From positions 372,001 to 436,000 of the forward strand of contig NZ_CP121684.1 of the NCBI RefSeq assembly GCF_029760935.1: a stretch of DNA of 64,000 nucleotides, in the 5' to 3' direction. Shown piece after piece: positions 46,190-56,013 of the stretch. This stretch comes from Lysinibacter sp. HNR (lineage in GTDB: Bacteria > Actinomycetota > Actinomycetes > Actinomycetales > Microbacteriaceae). Each line of letters begins with the position of its first letter. Positions within the stretch are counted from its first letter, which is position 1. The notes under the pieces were generated by a model. It was not told where the DNA came from. It saw nothing but the letters and a program-made list of their open reading frames with translations, and did not search any database. Both the position numbers and the translations under genes were made by a program.

Positions 46190-47557
46190 CTAGGCCGGTT
46201 CTGTGCGATTGATTGGGAAGAAGACTCGAAAGTGTGTGCCCCCACCGGAACGTTTTTTAATCGTCACCTCTGCACCGTGGGCATCTGCAATCTGTTTTAC
46301 CATCGCTAAACCGAGGCCAGATCCCGGAAGAGAGCGGGCTGTGGGGGTGCGATAGAAACGATCAAAAACGCGGGCCAGATGTTCCTCAGAGATACCGGGT
46401 CCACGGTCATCTACCGTAAACACAAGACCTTTTCTTGTCGGTTGGCAGGTCACGTTGATCACCCCCTCGGAGGGGCTAAATTTTGCCGCGTTATCCAGCA
46501 GGTTTGAGATAAGCCGCGCAAGCCGTTCCGGTGACCCCGTCAGAGAGGCTTGCGTAACATCTGTGCGGAACTCTACCGTAGGCCAGTGGCGCTGTGCCGC
46601 AGCAGTCTGCTGTTGGACAAGCTCTCCGAACTCAACCGTTTTGTGGGGGCGAGAACCTTCATCGCCTCGAGCAACATCAACAACATCCGCGATCAGGCCG
46701 GTCATCTCCTCAACTCCCTCAACCAGATCCTGCACGATTTGTTTCTCCTGGGTAGCGTTGAGTCTGCTATCCCCCAGCAGTTGAGTGTTTGTGCGGATAC
46801 TTGTCAGAGGGGTTCGTAACTCGTGTGAGGCGTCTAGAATTAGTTGCTCCCGTGCCTTTTCCGAACGGTCGAGTTCTCCCAGCATAGAGTTAAAAGAACG
46901 GGCTAAACGGGCAAGCTCATCTTTCCCCGACTCAAGGATACGCACATCAAACTTACGATCCGCAGCAACCTGTTCGGTGGCCAGCGTCAGTTTTCGTATG
47001 AGACGCACCGCACCGCGAGAAACAAGAAATCCTAGGATTCCGCTGAGTGCAACCCCCAAAGCAGCTATACCAAGAAATAGCAGGGCAAGGCGGCTGAGCT
47101 GTGTATCTACCCGATCATTGCGAAGCGTGACCATTACGGCTTGGCCGGTGTCGACCTCCATAGCGTAACTGCGTGCGGTAGATCCCTCGAGATCAAAGTC
47201 GAAAAAATATCCCGGCTCCGTCCCCGCGGCAACCTCAACCACCCGCGGTGGAACGGGTACTGATCCGTCGGTGTTCCCCTGCGTATCCACAATCTGGATG
47301 CACGCAAGGCGAGGGGTGTACTTGCATCCGTCAGAGGTGATTGCCCAACTGTGGTATGTGATCGCTGCTTGAATCCCGCCCGCTGATCTTTGAAGCTCCG
47401 TGTCACGCTCGTTTTTGAGCGTGTTCTGTACAACGATGAATGCTCCGACCAGGCAGGAGAGAACAACAGTTGTCACCGAGAGGGCGATGCCGAGCGAAAG
47501 ACGAGTTCGCAGCGACAGTTTTTGTCCGAATCCTCGAGGGGATTTCTGGCTTCTCAC
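46190..47557 (-). CDS. Sensor histidine kinase (MprB/HAMP-HisKA type)
   Basis: This 455-residue membrane kinase has a first transmembrane helix at about 22-45, an extracytoplasmic sensor with two cysteines (GCKY and LACIQIV), a second helix at about 156-180 and a HAMP domain to 232. The HisKA box LDASHELRTPLTS places the phospho-acceptor at His245, and the ATPase domain has NLLDNAAKFSP, VDDRGPGI and GSGLGLAMVKQI. It starts at a GTG overlapping the response regulator stop (GTGA). The pair resembles MprAB, an envelope-stress system. The MurG/LegB pair and the rhamnosidase flank it and are possible targets. Confidence 0.9.
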   Translation of the reverse strand: MRSQKSPRGFGQKLSLRTRLSLGIALSVTTVVLSCLVGAFIVVQNTLKNERDTELQRSAGGIQAAITYHSWAITSDGCKYTPRLACIQIVDTQGNTDGSVPVPPRVVEVAAGTEPGYFFDFDLEGSTARSYAMEVDTGQAVMVTLRNDRVDTQLSRLALLFLGIAALGVALSGILGFLVSRGAVRLIRKLTLATEQVAADRKFDVRILESGKDELARLARSFNSMLGELDRSEKAREQLILDASHELRTPLTSIRTNTQLLGDSRLNATQEKQIVQDLVEGVEEMTGLIADVVDVARGDEGSRPHKTVEFGELVQQQTAAAQRHWPTVEFRTDVTQASLTGSPERLARLISNLLDNAAKFSPSEGVINVTCQPTRKGLVFTVDDRGPGISEEHLARVFDRFYRTPTARSLPGSGLGLAMVKQIADAHGAEVTIKKRSGGGTHFRVFFPINRTEPA

Positions 47558-48234
47558 CCGTTGGACCCAGTCCGCAACGTGTAACCAAACCCACGTTCGG
47601 TATGGATCAGAGGTACCTCATTTTCCTCAGTAATTTTTTTCCTGAGATAGTTGATATAAACCGCGAGGGAGTTCGAGGTGAGTTGGGAGTCTTCGCCCCA
47701 CACTCGTTCTTCCAGTTGCTGCCGAGAAAGAACCTGTTCCGAATTGAGTATAAATCTTTCGAGTAGGGCGGCCTCCGTGTGTGTAAACGTAATCTCCCGG
47801 TTACCTCTGCGTCCGGTTCTGGACGCGGGATCTAGCGTGAGATCTGCGTATCGCAGGGTGCCAGCCTCGGCGGTGCTTTTACGCCTCACTAGGGCACGGA
47901 CACGAGCAAGAAACTCCGACAGGTCAAACGGTTTTATCAGATAGTCGTCCGCACCGGAATCAAGGCCCACAACCCGGTCTGAAACGCGGGTGCGAGCCGT
48001 CAGGATTAAAAGCGGTGTGTGGTCATTCATCCTTCTGAGCACTCGACACAGCTCCACCCCGTCGAGATTTGGCATCATCCAGTCGACTACAAAAAGGTCT
48101 GGGTCAAAGTGAATAAGTGATTCCAGTGTCTCACGCCCATCGCTCACTGCGCACACCTCGTATCGCTCGAGTTCGAGAGCGGTGGTTAGCGACCGACGGA
48201 CAGCCGCGTCATCATCGGCAACCAATATTTTCAT
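47554..48234 (-). CDS. Two-component response regulator (OmpR/MprA type)
   Basis: This 226-residue regulator has a receiver domain with the acidic pocket VADDDA and phospho-acceptor Asp51 in VVDWMMPNLDG, then a conserved Lys in YLIKPFDLSE, and a winged-helix OmpR domain ending VWGEDSQLTSNSLAVYINYL and GFGYTLR. I take ATG 48234 as start, because the family begins MKILVADDDA; 17 extra residues in the longer frame have no counterpart. The gene is divergent from the rhamnosidase across a 400-base intergenic region and overlaps the kinase gene. Confidence 0.92.
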   Translation of the reverse strand: MKILVADDDAAVRRSLTTALELERYEVCAVSDGRETLESLIHFDPDLFVVDWMMPNLDGVELCRVLRRMNDHTPLLILTARTRVSDRVVGLDSGADDYLIKPFDLSEFLARVRALVRRKSTAEAGTLRYADLTLDPASRTGRRGNREITFTHTEAALLERFILNSEQVLSRQQLEERVWGEDSQLTSNSLAVYINYLRKKITEENEVPLIHTERGFGYTLRTGSNG

Positions 48235-48434
48235 GGGCCTAATACTATGAACTCTCACTGAGAAATAGGGTGATGGAAGTATCAAAAAACCTGAGAGCTC
48301 AGTGATGTTTTGGGTTGTAGTTATCCGGGGGTTTCAATTTAGGTGCTCTGGTTGTTGCCCTGTGCTTTCTAGAGTCGCGGATCGGTAGTTCTCGCGGAAA
48401 AGTTGCTTTCATTAAAACTTATTGAACAAAACGG

Positions 48435-48464
48435 TTGCTTTCTTTAAAAAATCTGATGTAGGAT
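48435..48464 (+). promoter_or_regulatory. Predicted promoter of the rhamnosidase gene
   Basis: TTGCTT (48435-48440) and TAGGAT (48459-48464) are 18 bases apart. A related TTGCTTTCATTAAAA lies 30 bases upstream and may be a duplicate element. The rhamnose-type operator begins about 20 bases further downstream, and the rest of 48235-48637 holds no gene. Confidence 0.5.
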
Positions 48465-48483
48465 CGGCGGTATTGTTCAGTTA

Positions 48484-48497
48484 TGAATCGTTTCAAT
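48484..48497 (+). promoter_or_regulatory. Rhamnose-regulon operator in front of the rhamnosidase
   Basis: TGAATCGTTTCAAT repeats the core found at 28778 and 60925 and lies immediately downstream of the predicted promoter. Confidence 0.72.
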
Positions 48498-48637
48498 TTA
48501 GAATGATCACCGCGTGTTCAAGGAAACGCGTGTGATACCCAAACACAAAATAGGCAATGCAAGAAGTGCCCGATGGCCTTCACTCACAAACATCTAATCG
48601 CAAAAATCACCGGCTCAATGGAGAGGTATAACAAACA

Positions 48638-51600
48638 ATGTCGCGTAACCCCCTATCGCGTGCATCAGCACATTTGTTTCACGCAGCCCACACCGGGTTT
48701 CGATTCCCTACCCCGCGCTCGATCATAAAACGCTCCGTAGCAGTCACCGCGGTCATCGGCCTTCTTACGAGCGGCATCTCTCTGGCCTCAACGGTAAACG
48801 CGCCCACCGCAGTTGCGGCCCCCACCGCGACCCCAACCGGCAGCATAGCGGTAACCGCTCTGCGCGTTAACGGCCTGGTGGAACCGCTTGGCATCCCGGG
48901 GAAAGACCCCGTTTTTAGCTGGAAGAACGAGTCCGACGGACGTGGCATTATGCAGACCGCGTACGAGGTGCGGGTCGCCACATCCGAGGGTGAGCTGCCA
49001 CAAGCCAACGTGTGGTTATCGGGCAGAGTAAACTCCGAAGAGCAGCTCAACGTGGTGTACGACGGCCCGGATCTGGTCTCCCGCACCGCATATGCTTGGC
49101 AGGTTCGTACCTGGAACAACGCCGGTATTCGCTCGGAGTGGAGCGCCCCCGCGCACTTCGAAACCGCCATCCTGGACTCTGGCGAGTGGAATGCCGAGTG
49201 GATCGGCGGTCCCGAGGAGGGCGACCAGATGGCTCGCTGGACCGACTACACGGCATCAATCGACTTCACCATGGATAACCTGGTGCTGGGAGTCTATGCG
49301 CGAGCATCCGATGTTTCCAACGCCTATATGTGGCAGCTGAGCGTCGCCGACGGCACACCAAAGCTCCGCCCCCACAAGAAGGTAAACGGTGGCTTCTCGC
49401 TGCTCGAAGACAAGGACATCTCACAGTTTGTGTCGCTGGAAGATCTCACCGCGGGGGTGCACAACCTCACCCTCACGCTTGACGGGAGTGAGATTATCAC
49501 CCTGCTCGACGGTGAAGAAATCGATCGGCGCACCGACTCCTCCCACGCGAGGGGATACATTGGGTTCCGTCAGGTTGTGGCCGCGGAGGGCCTCGAAAAT
49601 GCCACGGTTCGCGGTGTAACGGTCACCTCACCAGACCACGGCGTGCTGCTAGAAACCGACTTTACAGACGGCAGAAACCCCTTTGACGGGGGCAGCGTCA
49701 CGGCAAACGGTCTTGAACTGAGAGCACCCATCGAGACCATCCTCCGATCACGCACCGCGGAACCGCTTCTGCGCAAGGAATTTCCCGTGGCCAAGACCGT
49801 GACTCAGGCTCGAGTCTACGCCTCGGCCCGCGGTGTGTATCAGCTGAGCCTCAACGGTACAAAGGTTGGCGATCAGGAACTCGCACCCGGCTGGACCGAC
49901 TATAACAAGCGGATCAGCTTTCAAACCTACGATGTGACCAACCTGATCTCTTCCGGCATCAATGCGTTTGGTGCCATGCTGGCCGACGGCTGGTAAGCGG
50001 GGCACATTGCCAGCTTTGGGCCGGGGATCTGGGGTACCCAAACATCGCTCATCGCCCAGTTACGCATCGACTACTCCGACGGTAGCCACGAGTGGATCAA
50101 CACCGACTCTAGCTGGAAAACGACCGCCGGCCCCCTGCTTGAGTCGGACATGATCATGGGTGAGAGCTACGATGCCGGCCTGGCCCACGAGGGATGGGGT
50201 ACTGCGGGATACGACGACTCGGCCTGGATACCGGCCGGTGTCTATACCGCTTCGGAAGACACCGCTGCAAAAGCACTGCTCGAGCCGCAGACCGACGATC
50301 CCGTGCGGGTTACCGAGGAGCGCACCCCGATCAGCGTTACCGAGTCGGCTCCGGGAACCTGGATCTACGACCTGGGACAGAACATGGTTGGGGTTGCGGC
50401 CCTTACCCTGACGGGAACGGCCGGTTCCACGGCGACCATTCGCTACGGTGAGATGCTCAACCCCGACGGCACCCTGTACACGGCCAACCTGCGCAGCGCA
50501 AAGGCCACCGACTACTACACGTTTACCGAGACCGGAACGGCCAGCTACACCCCGTTCTTTACCTTCCACGGGTTCCGCTACCTGGAGATCACCGGGGTTT
50601 CAACGCCCCCAACTGCCGATCAGGTGACGGGACTCGTGTGGGGGAGCGACCTCACCAATACCGGATCGCTCTCCACCTCAAGCCCCATGCTCAACCAGTT
50701 GCAGAGCAATATTGTGTGGGGTCAGCGGGGTAACTTCCTCTCGATCCCCACGGACACCCCGGCCCGTGACGAGCGCCTGGGGTGGACCGGAGACATCAAC
50801 GTCTTTGCTCCCACCGCCAGCTACAACCAGGACACCCTCGCTTTCCTGGGCAAATGGCTTGTTGATCTGCGCGATTCGCAATCAGCAAATGGTGATCTTC
50901 CCGGCGTTGCGCCCCGCGCGAGCGGATGCTGCGGCGGAGGAACGGGCTGGGCGGATGCCGGAATCACCGTTCCCTACACCCTCTGGTCAACCTACGGAGA
51001 CACCCGGGTCATCACCGAAAATTACGACATGATGAAAAAGTTCATGAGCTTTGTGGAGACCTCGACGGGAACCTCTTTGATTCGCGACCACAACAATTAC
51101 GGCGACTGGTTACACCTGAATGACTCCACGAGCGGGAAGTTGCTCGGCACCGCGTACTACTCCTATATCTCGCGCCAGATGAGCGAGATGGCCGAGGCCG
51201 TGGGTAACACGAGCGATGCTGAATACTACGCCGATCTCTCCTCCCGAGTGCGCGAAGTGTTTGTGAGGGAGTTTGTGTTGGACGACGGAACCGTTCGGGG
51301 CAATAGCCAGACCGGCTACGCCATCGCCATCGGAATGGGCCTTATCCCCGACAATCTCCTGGCGGCGGCGGGTGACAAGTACGTGGCAAAGATCGCGTCT
51401 CGCGACTATCACCTCTCCACCGGATTCCTGGGAACGCCGTGGCTGCTGCCCGCGCTCACGATCACCGGTCACCAGGACGTGGCCTATCGGCTCCTGACCA
51501 ACGAAACGTATCCGTCCTGGGGATACGAGGTCGCCTCGGGTGCCACCACCATGTGGGAGCGCTGGGACTCGCTGCGTCCCGACGGCAGCTTTGGTGACGT

Positions 51601-54016
51601 GGGCATGAACTCCTTTAACCACTACGCGTACGGCGCGGTGGGCGATTGGATGTACCAAAACATCGGCGGTATTAAACGGACCGGCGTGGCCTACAAAACG
51701 TTTGATATTGCCCCCTCGATCGGTGGTTCGCTCACCGGGGGCAAGGGAGCGTTTGAGTCGGTGTACGGCACCATTCGCTCGGAGTGGGAGCAGCAGGGCA
51801 ACGCCCTCACGCTGAACGCTTCGGTTCCCGTCAACACAACGGCAACCGTGACGATTCCGGCGATTGACCGTTACTCGGTGCTGGAGGGCGGAGTGTCCCT
51901 CGACCGGGCATCCGGCGTGACAATCGTGTCGGAGGGCGACGGACGCGTGGTGGTCGAGGTGGGTTCCGGAGACTACTCGTTCTCTGTTGACCCTGCACAC
52001 AGCGGCCTGGTGGTGGAAATCATCGGCGCGGAAGATACTCTTCCCGGTGTCACGGTTCAAAGCCTGCTACGGGTCACCAATACGGGTAGCGAACCCGTCA
52101 CGGGTTTTGTTGCCGGACTCAGCCTCTCCGGCTCGCTCGTGGCAACCCCCACCCAGGTTGCGCAGCAGACGCTCGCTGCGGGTGCCAGCCTTGACCTTCC
52201 CTTTTCCGTTATGATTCCCGCGGCGACCGCTCCCGGTGCCATTACGGTTACGGCCGATGTGAGCGCCACCGTGGGCGGGGATGCTCGTCACTATCAGATC
52301 ACCCAGAAACTCTTCACGGTTCTCCCCGCTCTTCAGTTCCAATCGGTATCAACCGCCGTGGAGGGCGTAGAATCTCCGGAGGTTGCCACTGTTAGTGCCG
52401 TAGTCGAGAATGCGGCGGTGGAGACCATCACCGGTCGATTTGTGGTGGATGTTCCCGGCGGCTGGCCGGTTCCCGCGCCCTCGCGCCTCGTTCGGGTAAA
52501 ACCCGGAGGAACGGCAAGTGCCGATACGGTGGTGGCGATCCCGGTTACCGTCACTCAGGAGGAAGCGCCGCTTTCCGTGCGCTTTGTACACGAGGAAACA
52601 ACCCTCGCAACAGCCTTCACCGCGGCAACGGTCTCCCTTGAAACTCCGCCGAGCGGCTTCACCGACCACGTTGATTTTGGTGACGTGGCCTCGGAGACCG
52701 CGCACAACGTGACCACCTCGGGACACGGCGGAAGAAGCACGGAGGCCGGGCTCACGCGACGCTACTCGGGACTCAACAATGTGGGGTCGTGGTTTGGTGC
52801 AGACTTTGCGGTTACCTCGGGTGAGCCGTTTGTGATTCGCGGTATTGAGACCTACGATCAGTCGCAGTTTAAGTCCTACGACATCCTCGTTAACGATGTT
52901 CTTATTGAGGAGCGCCTGTATCAGCGCAATGCCGGAGGGGCGGGCCTCGTCACCTTCCAGGTGCTGATCCCCGATGATGGAACCCTCACCTCCGCCGGAA
53001 CGGTGAACGTTAAGTTCCGCTTTAACGGCAAGGGCTCACACGACCCCTCGATGGCCGATGTGTGGACGCTTGACGTTCCCGCAGACACCGTTGCCCCGTC
53101 GGTTACCCACGATGTTTCTAACCCCGGTAACGAGGGTTGGCACCTTGAAGGTGCCGCGGTGACCCTCGACGCAATCGACGCGCGCAGCGGCGTTGCCTCC
53201 ATCGAGTACAAGACGCAGGATACCCCGTGGACGGCGTACAGTGGCGAGATTGCGCTGGAGGAGGGAATCACAGAGTTCAGTTACCGGGCAACCGATAACG
53301 CGGGTAACGTGAGCGGGGTGCGCACCGAGCAGCTACGTGTTGATGCCACCCATCCCGATACCTGGGGCTGGTTGGCCACGGAAGGGCACGCCGTGAGCGT
53401 CACCCGCGATGGCGGCTCTGGCGTTTCCAACCTGGAGTACTCCGCCGACGGCAGCACGTGGCTTCCTTCGCTGACCCACCTGCTCTCGGGGGTGAGCGCC
53501 CAGTCGCTCGACTCCCTGCACCTTCGCGCCACCGATCTTGCGGGTAACACGAGTGAGGTGCTCAACCTCGACCCGCAGGAAGAGTCACCGCTGCTCACTG
53601 CTTCTCCCGGCGAAGACCTCGTCATCCACGCCACTGGATTTGCGGCGGGAGATCGGGTGCGGGCTGAGTTGCACTCGGATCCGGTGGTGCTGGCCACAAC
53701 AACGGCGGATGCCTTTGGTGTGATCGAGATGGGCGCAACTGTTCCCGCGTCGGTTCTTTCGGGGGATCACCACCTGGTGTTTGTGGTCGAGTCTGGTGAC
53801 AACGGTGGGGGCGGTGGAGGCGGTAACTCCGATGGCCCCGGTGGAAGCGACTCGGACAAAACCCTCAGGGTGCCGATCAAGATTGGAGAGCGACTCAGCA
53901 CCACAGGAACCGAGACGGGTCTGATTCTCTGGCTAGCGGTTGCGCTGCTCGGCCTGGGAACAACCGTGTACGTGGTGAGGAGTATGCGCCGGCGTAACCG
54001 GGTGAACACTCGCTGA
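48638..54016 (+). pseudogene. Cell-wall-anchored GH78 alpha-L-rhamnosidase interrupted by one in-frame stop
   Basis: A single frame runs over about 1792 codons but is broken at codon 453 by TAA (49994-49996), where the expected reading is GWYAG and the tyrosine codon has become a stop. Without it the protein has a signal peptide (about residues 1-62, ending TAVAAPT), Ig-like and laminin-like N-terminal domains, the GH78 barrel (about 640-1000) with PTDTPARDERLGWTGDINVF and TTMWERWDSLRPDG, C-terminal NPCBM-like and Ig-like domains, a glycine-rich linker, a sortase-type LSTTG, a hydrophobic segment and RRR at the end. It would release rhamnose from plant or microbial glycans on the cell surface. 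The codons after the stop show no other damage, so the mutation is recent, read through, or a sequence error. Confidence 0.9.
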
Positions 54017-54036
54017 TGCTCCGCTTATAGCGGTTG

Positions 54037-54079
54037 ATCGGTGGGGGCGGATGCTGTGCGAATATCCGCCCCCACCGAT
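54037..54079 (+). terminator. Strong hairpin after the rhamnosidase gene
   Basis: Sixteen bases starting ATCGGTGGGGGCGGAT pair exactly with their complement at 54064-54079 across an 11-base loop. It follows the rhamnosidase stop by 20 bases. There is no T-tract, so it may stop transcription only with assistance or protect the 3' end. Confidence 0.6.
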
Positions 54080-54120
54080 GCGACGCAGCGGTTGAGGGTG
54101 GCCATAATATAATTCTATGC

Positions 54121-54819
54121 ATGAATATATTGGTGGTTGGAGCAAGTAGTGGTCTGGGTCGGGCAATAGTTGAGGGTCTTCTCTCCGATGGGAGATCCGT
54201 CACAGGGGTGTCTCGCCGCCGTCCTGAAGACCTGAATACGCCGTGGATTGAGGCTGATTTCTCCTCACCGGCTGCAGCTGCGGCCACTCTTGGTGAGCAG
54301 GGTCCTGGGCAGATCGATACGCTCATTTGGAACTTGGGTGTATGGGAGCCGACTGCGTTCACTGAAGAGTACAACTTCGGCACTGAGAACAATGAGACCA
54401 CAGAGCGACTTATTGCGACCAACATTACGGGTCTGATTCTCGCGGTCCGCACTCTCTTACCGAATCTGCTTGAGAGCTCAGCGCCCAGATTGATTATTAC
54501 GGGATCAACGTCGGCACTGCCTCGAAATGGGCGTCCCGAAGTTGCGTTTGGTGCCAGTAAAACAGCGCTCAATGGCATAGCCGATGCCCTCCGTGAAGGC
54601 TACCGTGAACAGGAGCTCCGCGTGACGGCATTGCAGCTTGGGTATCTCAATACCGAGGATGGGCTGGACATACCGAGGGAAGAGGCTGCAAGTCGAGGAG
54701 CAGGAGCGCTGGTGCCCGTGCACGATGTTGTCGACGTTATCCGGATGCTTCTCGGTTTGTCACCGGCTTCGTTCGTTCGGGAACTTGTTATGCCCGCGGT
54801 GCTTGATGAGCGCTTCTAG
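54121..54819 (+). CDS. Short-chain dehydrogenase/reductase
   Basis: This 232-residue classical SDR has the glycine-rich NAD(P) loop ILVVGASSGLGRAIVEGLL at the N-terminus, WNLGVWEP at the usual NNAG position, ITGSTSALPRNGRPEVAFGASK with the active-site serine but phenylalanine where the catalytic tyrosine would be (the usual YxxSK reads FGASK). The loss of that tyrosine suggests altered chemistry or a non-catalytic role. ATG 54121 is chosen; TATAAT (54108-54113) ends seven bases before it, so the transcript is probably leaderless. The longer frame from 54034 would read through the hairpin. No operon partner is apparent. Confidence 0.78.
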   Translation: MNILVVGASSGLGRAIVEGLLSDGRSVTGVSRRRPEDLNTPWIEADFSSPAAAAATLGEQGPGQIDTLIWNLGVWEPTAFTEEYNFGTENNETTERLIATNITGLILAVRTLLPNLLESSAPRLIITGSTSALPRNGRPEVAFGASKTALNGIADALREGYREQELRVTALQLGYLNTEDGLDIPREEAASRGAGALVPVHDVVDVIRMLLGLSPASFVRELVMPAVLDERF

Positions 54820-54929
54820 GGTCGGTTTTTACCTTATAGGATATTTGGATTGAGATGATCAGTTGTGATGCAATCTCCTGCTCCTCCCTTCACGCTTTGT
54901 GATGGTGGTTGGGACGCATTGGTGTTTTG

Positions 54930-55007
54930 CAGGAACAGCGAATGCCTTTGGTGTGGTTGAAGTTGGCGCAACTGTTCTCGCGTCCGCCCCCATTCTGGGT
55001 GTATAGG
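54930..55007 (+). pseudogene. Relic of a rhamnosidase C-terminal domain
   Basis: In one frame this stretch reads ANAFGVVEVGATVLAS before a stop at 55005-55007, closely matching ADAFGVIEMGATVPAS of the intact rhamnosidase tail (about 53705-53755). It looks like a leftover from a duplication of the rhamnosidase 3' end. Nothing else can be recognised in 54820-55095. Confidence 0.5.
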
Positions 55008-55095
55008 TTAAGGGCTGCTCGGGTGGCGGCTCTGAGTAACCTATCGGTTCTGCGCGTTGCTCGATTCTCGTCTGGTCGGACACTGCACAAAATGA

Positions 55096-55521
55096 TTAAC
55101 GAGTTTCTTGAGTCTGATTTTTGATGATCAACCTTCTGATTTTTAATGATGAGTTAAAAAATGCTCCAGTGATCATCACGTTGATCACAATAGTTACAAG
55201 GTTAAGAGCATCGTAGGATTCCGTGAAGGACACTGCTAGCAGGCTCACTGTTTGAAGTGCAAAAATACACCCGATAACGATTCCAGCAGTTGGTTTTTCG
55301 GTCAGCCTCCACCAGGGACGAGGCTTTGTCGTGTCTTCGCTACTGCCACGGAAAGTTCTCGTAAAGAAGAGAAGAGCCACAAGTTGCGCAATCGTCAGTA
55401 GTGCAAAAGTTACTAACGTACCGAAAGCCATGCCGAAGAAAACTATGATGGGCACCGCAAGAACATAAAAAACCACGACTGCGGTGATTTTATACTGCGG
55501 TGAAACTATACGTATTGTCAT
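55096..55521 (-). CDS. Small membrane protein of unknown function
   Basis: This 141-residue protein has four predicted transmembrane segments (about residues 12-32, 36-55, 80-100 and 108-128) and a basic cytoplasmic tail. GGAGGG precedes the ATG at ideal distance. It directly follows the small secreted peptide gene, with 17 bases between them, and is co-transcribed on the minus strand. I do not recognise a family. Its size and position next to a tiny exported protein are compatible with an immunity or export partner, but nothing in the sequence proves that. Confidence 0.65.
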   Translation of the reverse strand: MTIRIVSPQYKITAVVVFYVLAVPIIVFFGMAFGTLVTFALLTIAQLVALLFFTRTFRGSSEDTTKPRPWWRLTEKPTAGIVIGCIFALQTVSLLAVSFTESYDALNLVTIVINVMITGAFFNSSLKIRRLIIKNQTQETR

Positions 55522-55538
55522 TGCGGTACCCTCCGTCG

Positions 55539-55745
55539 TTAATTCACTACGCTGTATGTGTAATAGCTGCAGTAGTTGAATCCGTAGTTGTAGTAAACGG
55601 CTTTAACGCGTTTTTTCTGGTAATGAGCGCTTGAGAGAGCATCCGCTAGTGCTGGTGATACTGAAAATGCGATGAGTGTAGTTACGACAATTCTGCTTGT
55701 GCGACTTGCTTTCACTCCCATTCTTTTGTGTGATGCTGATATCAA
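55539..55745 (-). CDS. Small secreted peptide, unknown
   Basis: The open frame encodes 68 residues; a later start (MGVKASRT at 55721, or the following GTG) would give about 58-60. Residues RIVVTTLIAFSVSPALADA form a signal peptide with an ALA-type cleavage site, leaving a mature peptide of some 35 residues that is basic in the middle (KKRVKAVYYN) and very rich in Tyr, Asn and Ser (YNYGFNYCSYYTYSVVN) with one cysteine. It has no resemblance to a family I know. The ribosome-binding site is weak for each start. The upstream stretch 55746-55945 holds no gene. Confidence 0.45.
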   Translation of the reverse strand: MISASHKRMGVKASRTSRIVVTTLIAFSVSPALADALSSAHYQKKRVKAVYYNYGFNYCSYYTYSVVN

Positions 55746-55945
55746 AATATTTCTTTTGACAAATGGAATCGTATTGTATAAAGCTCAGGATTTTATTACT
55801 CATGAGGATGATTTTTGGCGGCTTGCCTGAGCTTTCGGAGGTTTTTCTGGGACGCGGTGCTTTGTTGCTTAGAGGGACCTCTAGCTCATCGTGTTATCCA
55901 TTCTCCTGTTAACCGGGATATACGTACCTACAGAGTGATTGCGGA

Positions 55946-55995
55946 CTAAAAACAGGGGTTGTTCACCGGTAACCTCCCGGGGAGCAACCCCCTGT
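55946..55995 (-). terminator. Intrinsic terminator of the rhaTPQS operon
   Basis: ACAGGGG (from 55952) pairs with CCCCTGT near 55989-55995 with an extra TTG/CAA pair, and on the minus strand the stem runs directly into a run of five T before AGTCC. It lies 20 bases past the rhaS stop. Confidence 0.8.
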
Positions 55996-56013
55996 CATGT
56001 GAGAACGAGGCTC

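Noticed and set aside
51110-52060. A 316-codon minus-strand frame opposite the rhamnosidase
   Set aside because: It is a shadow of the GH78 frame.
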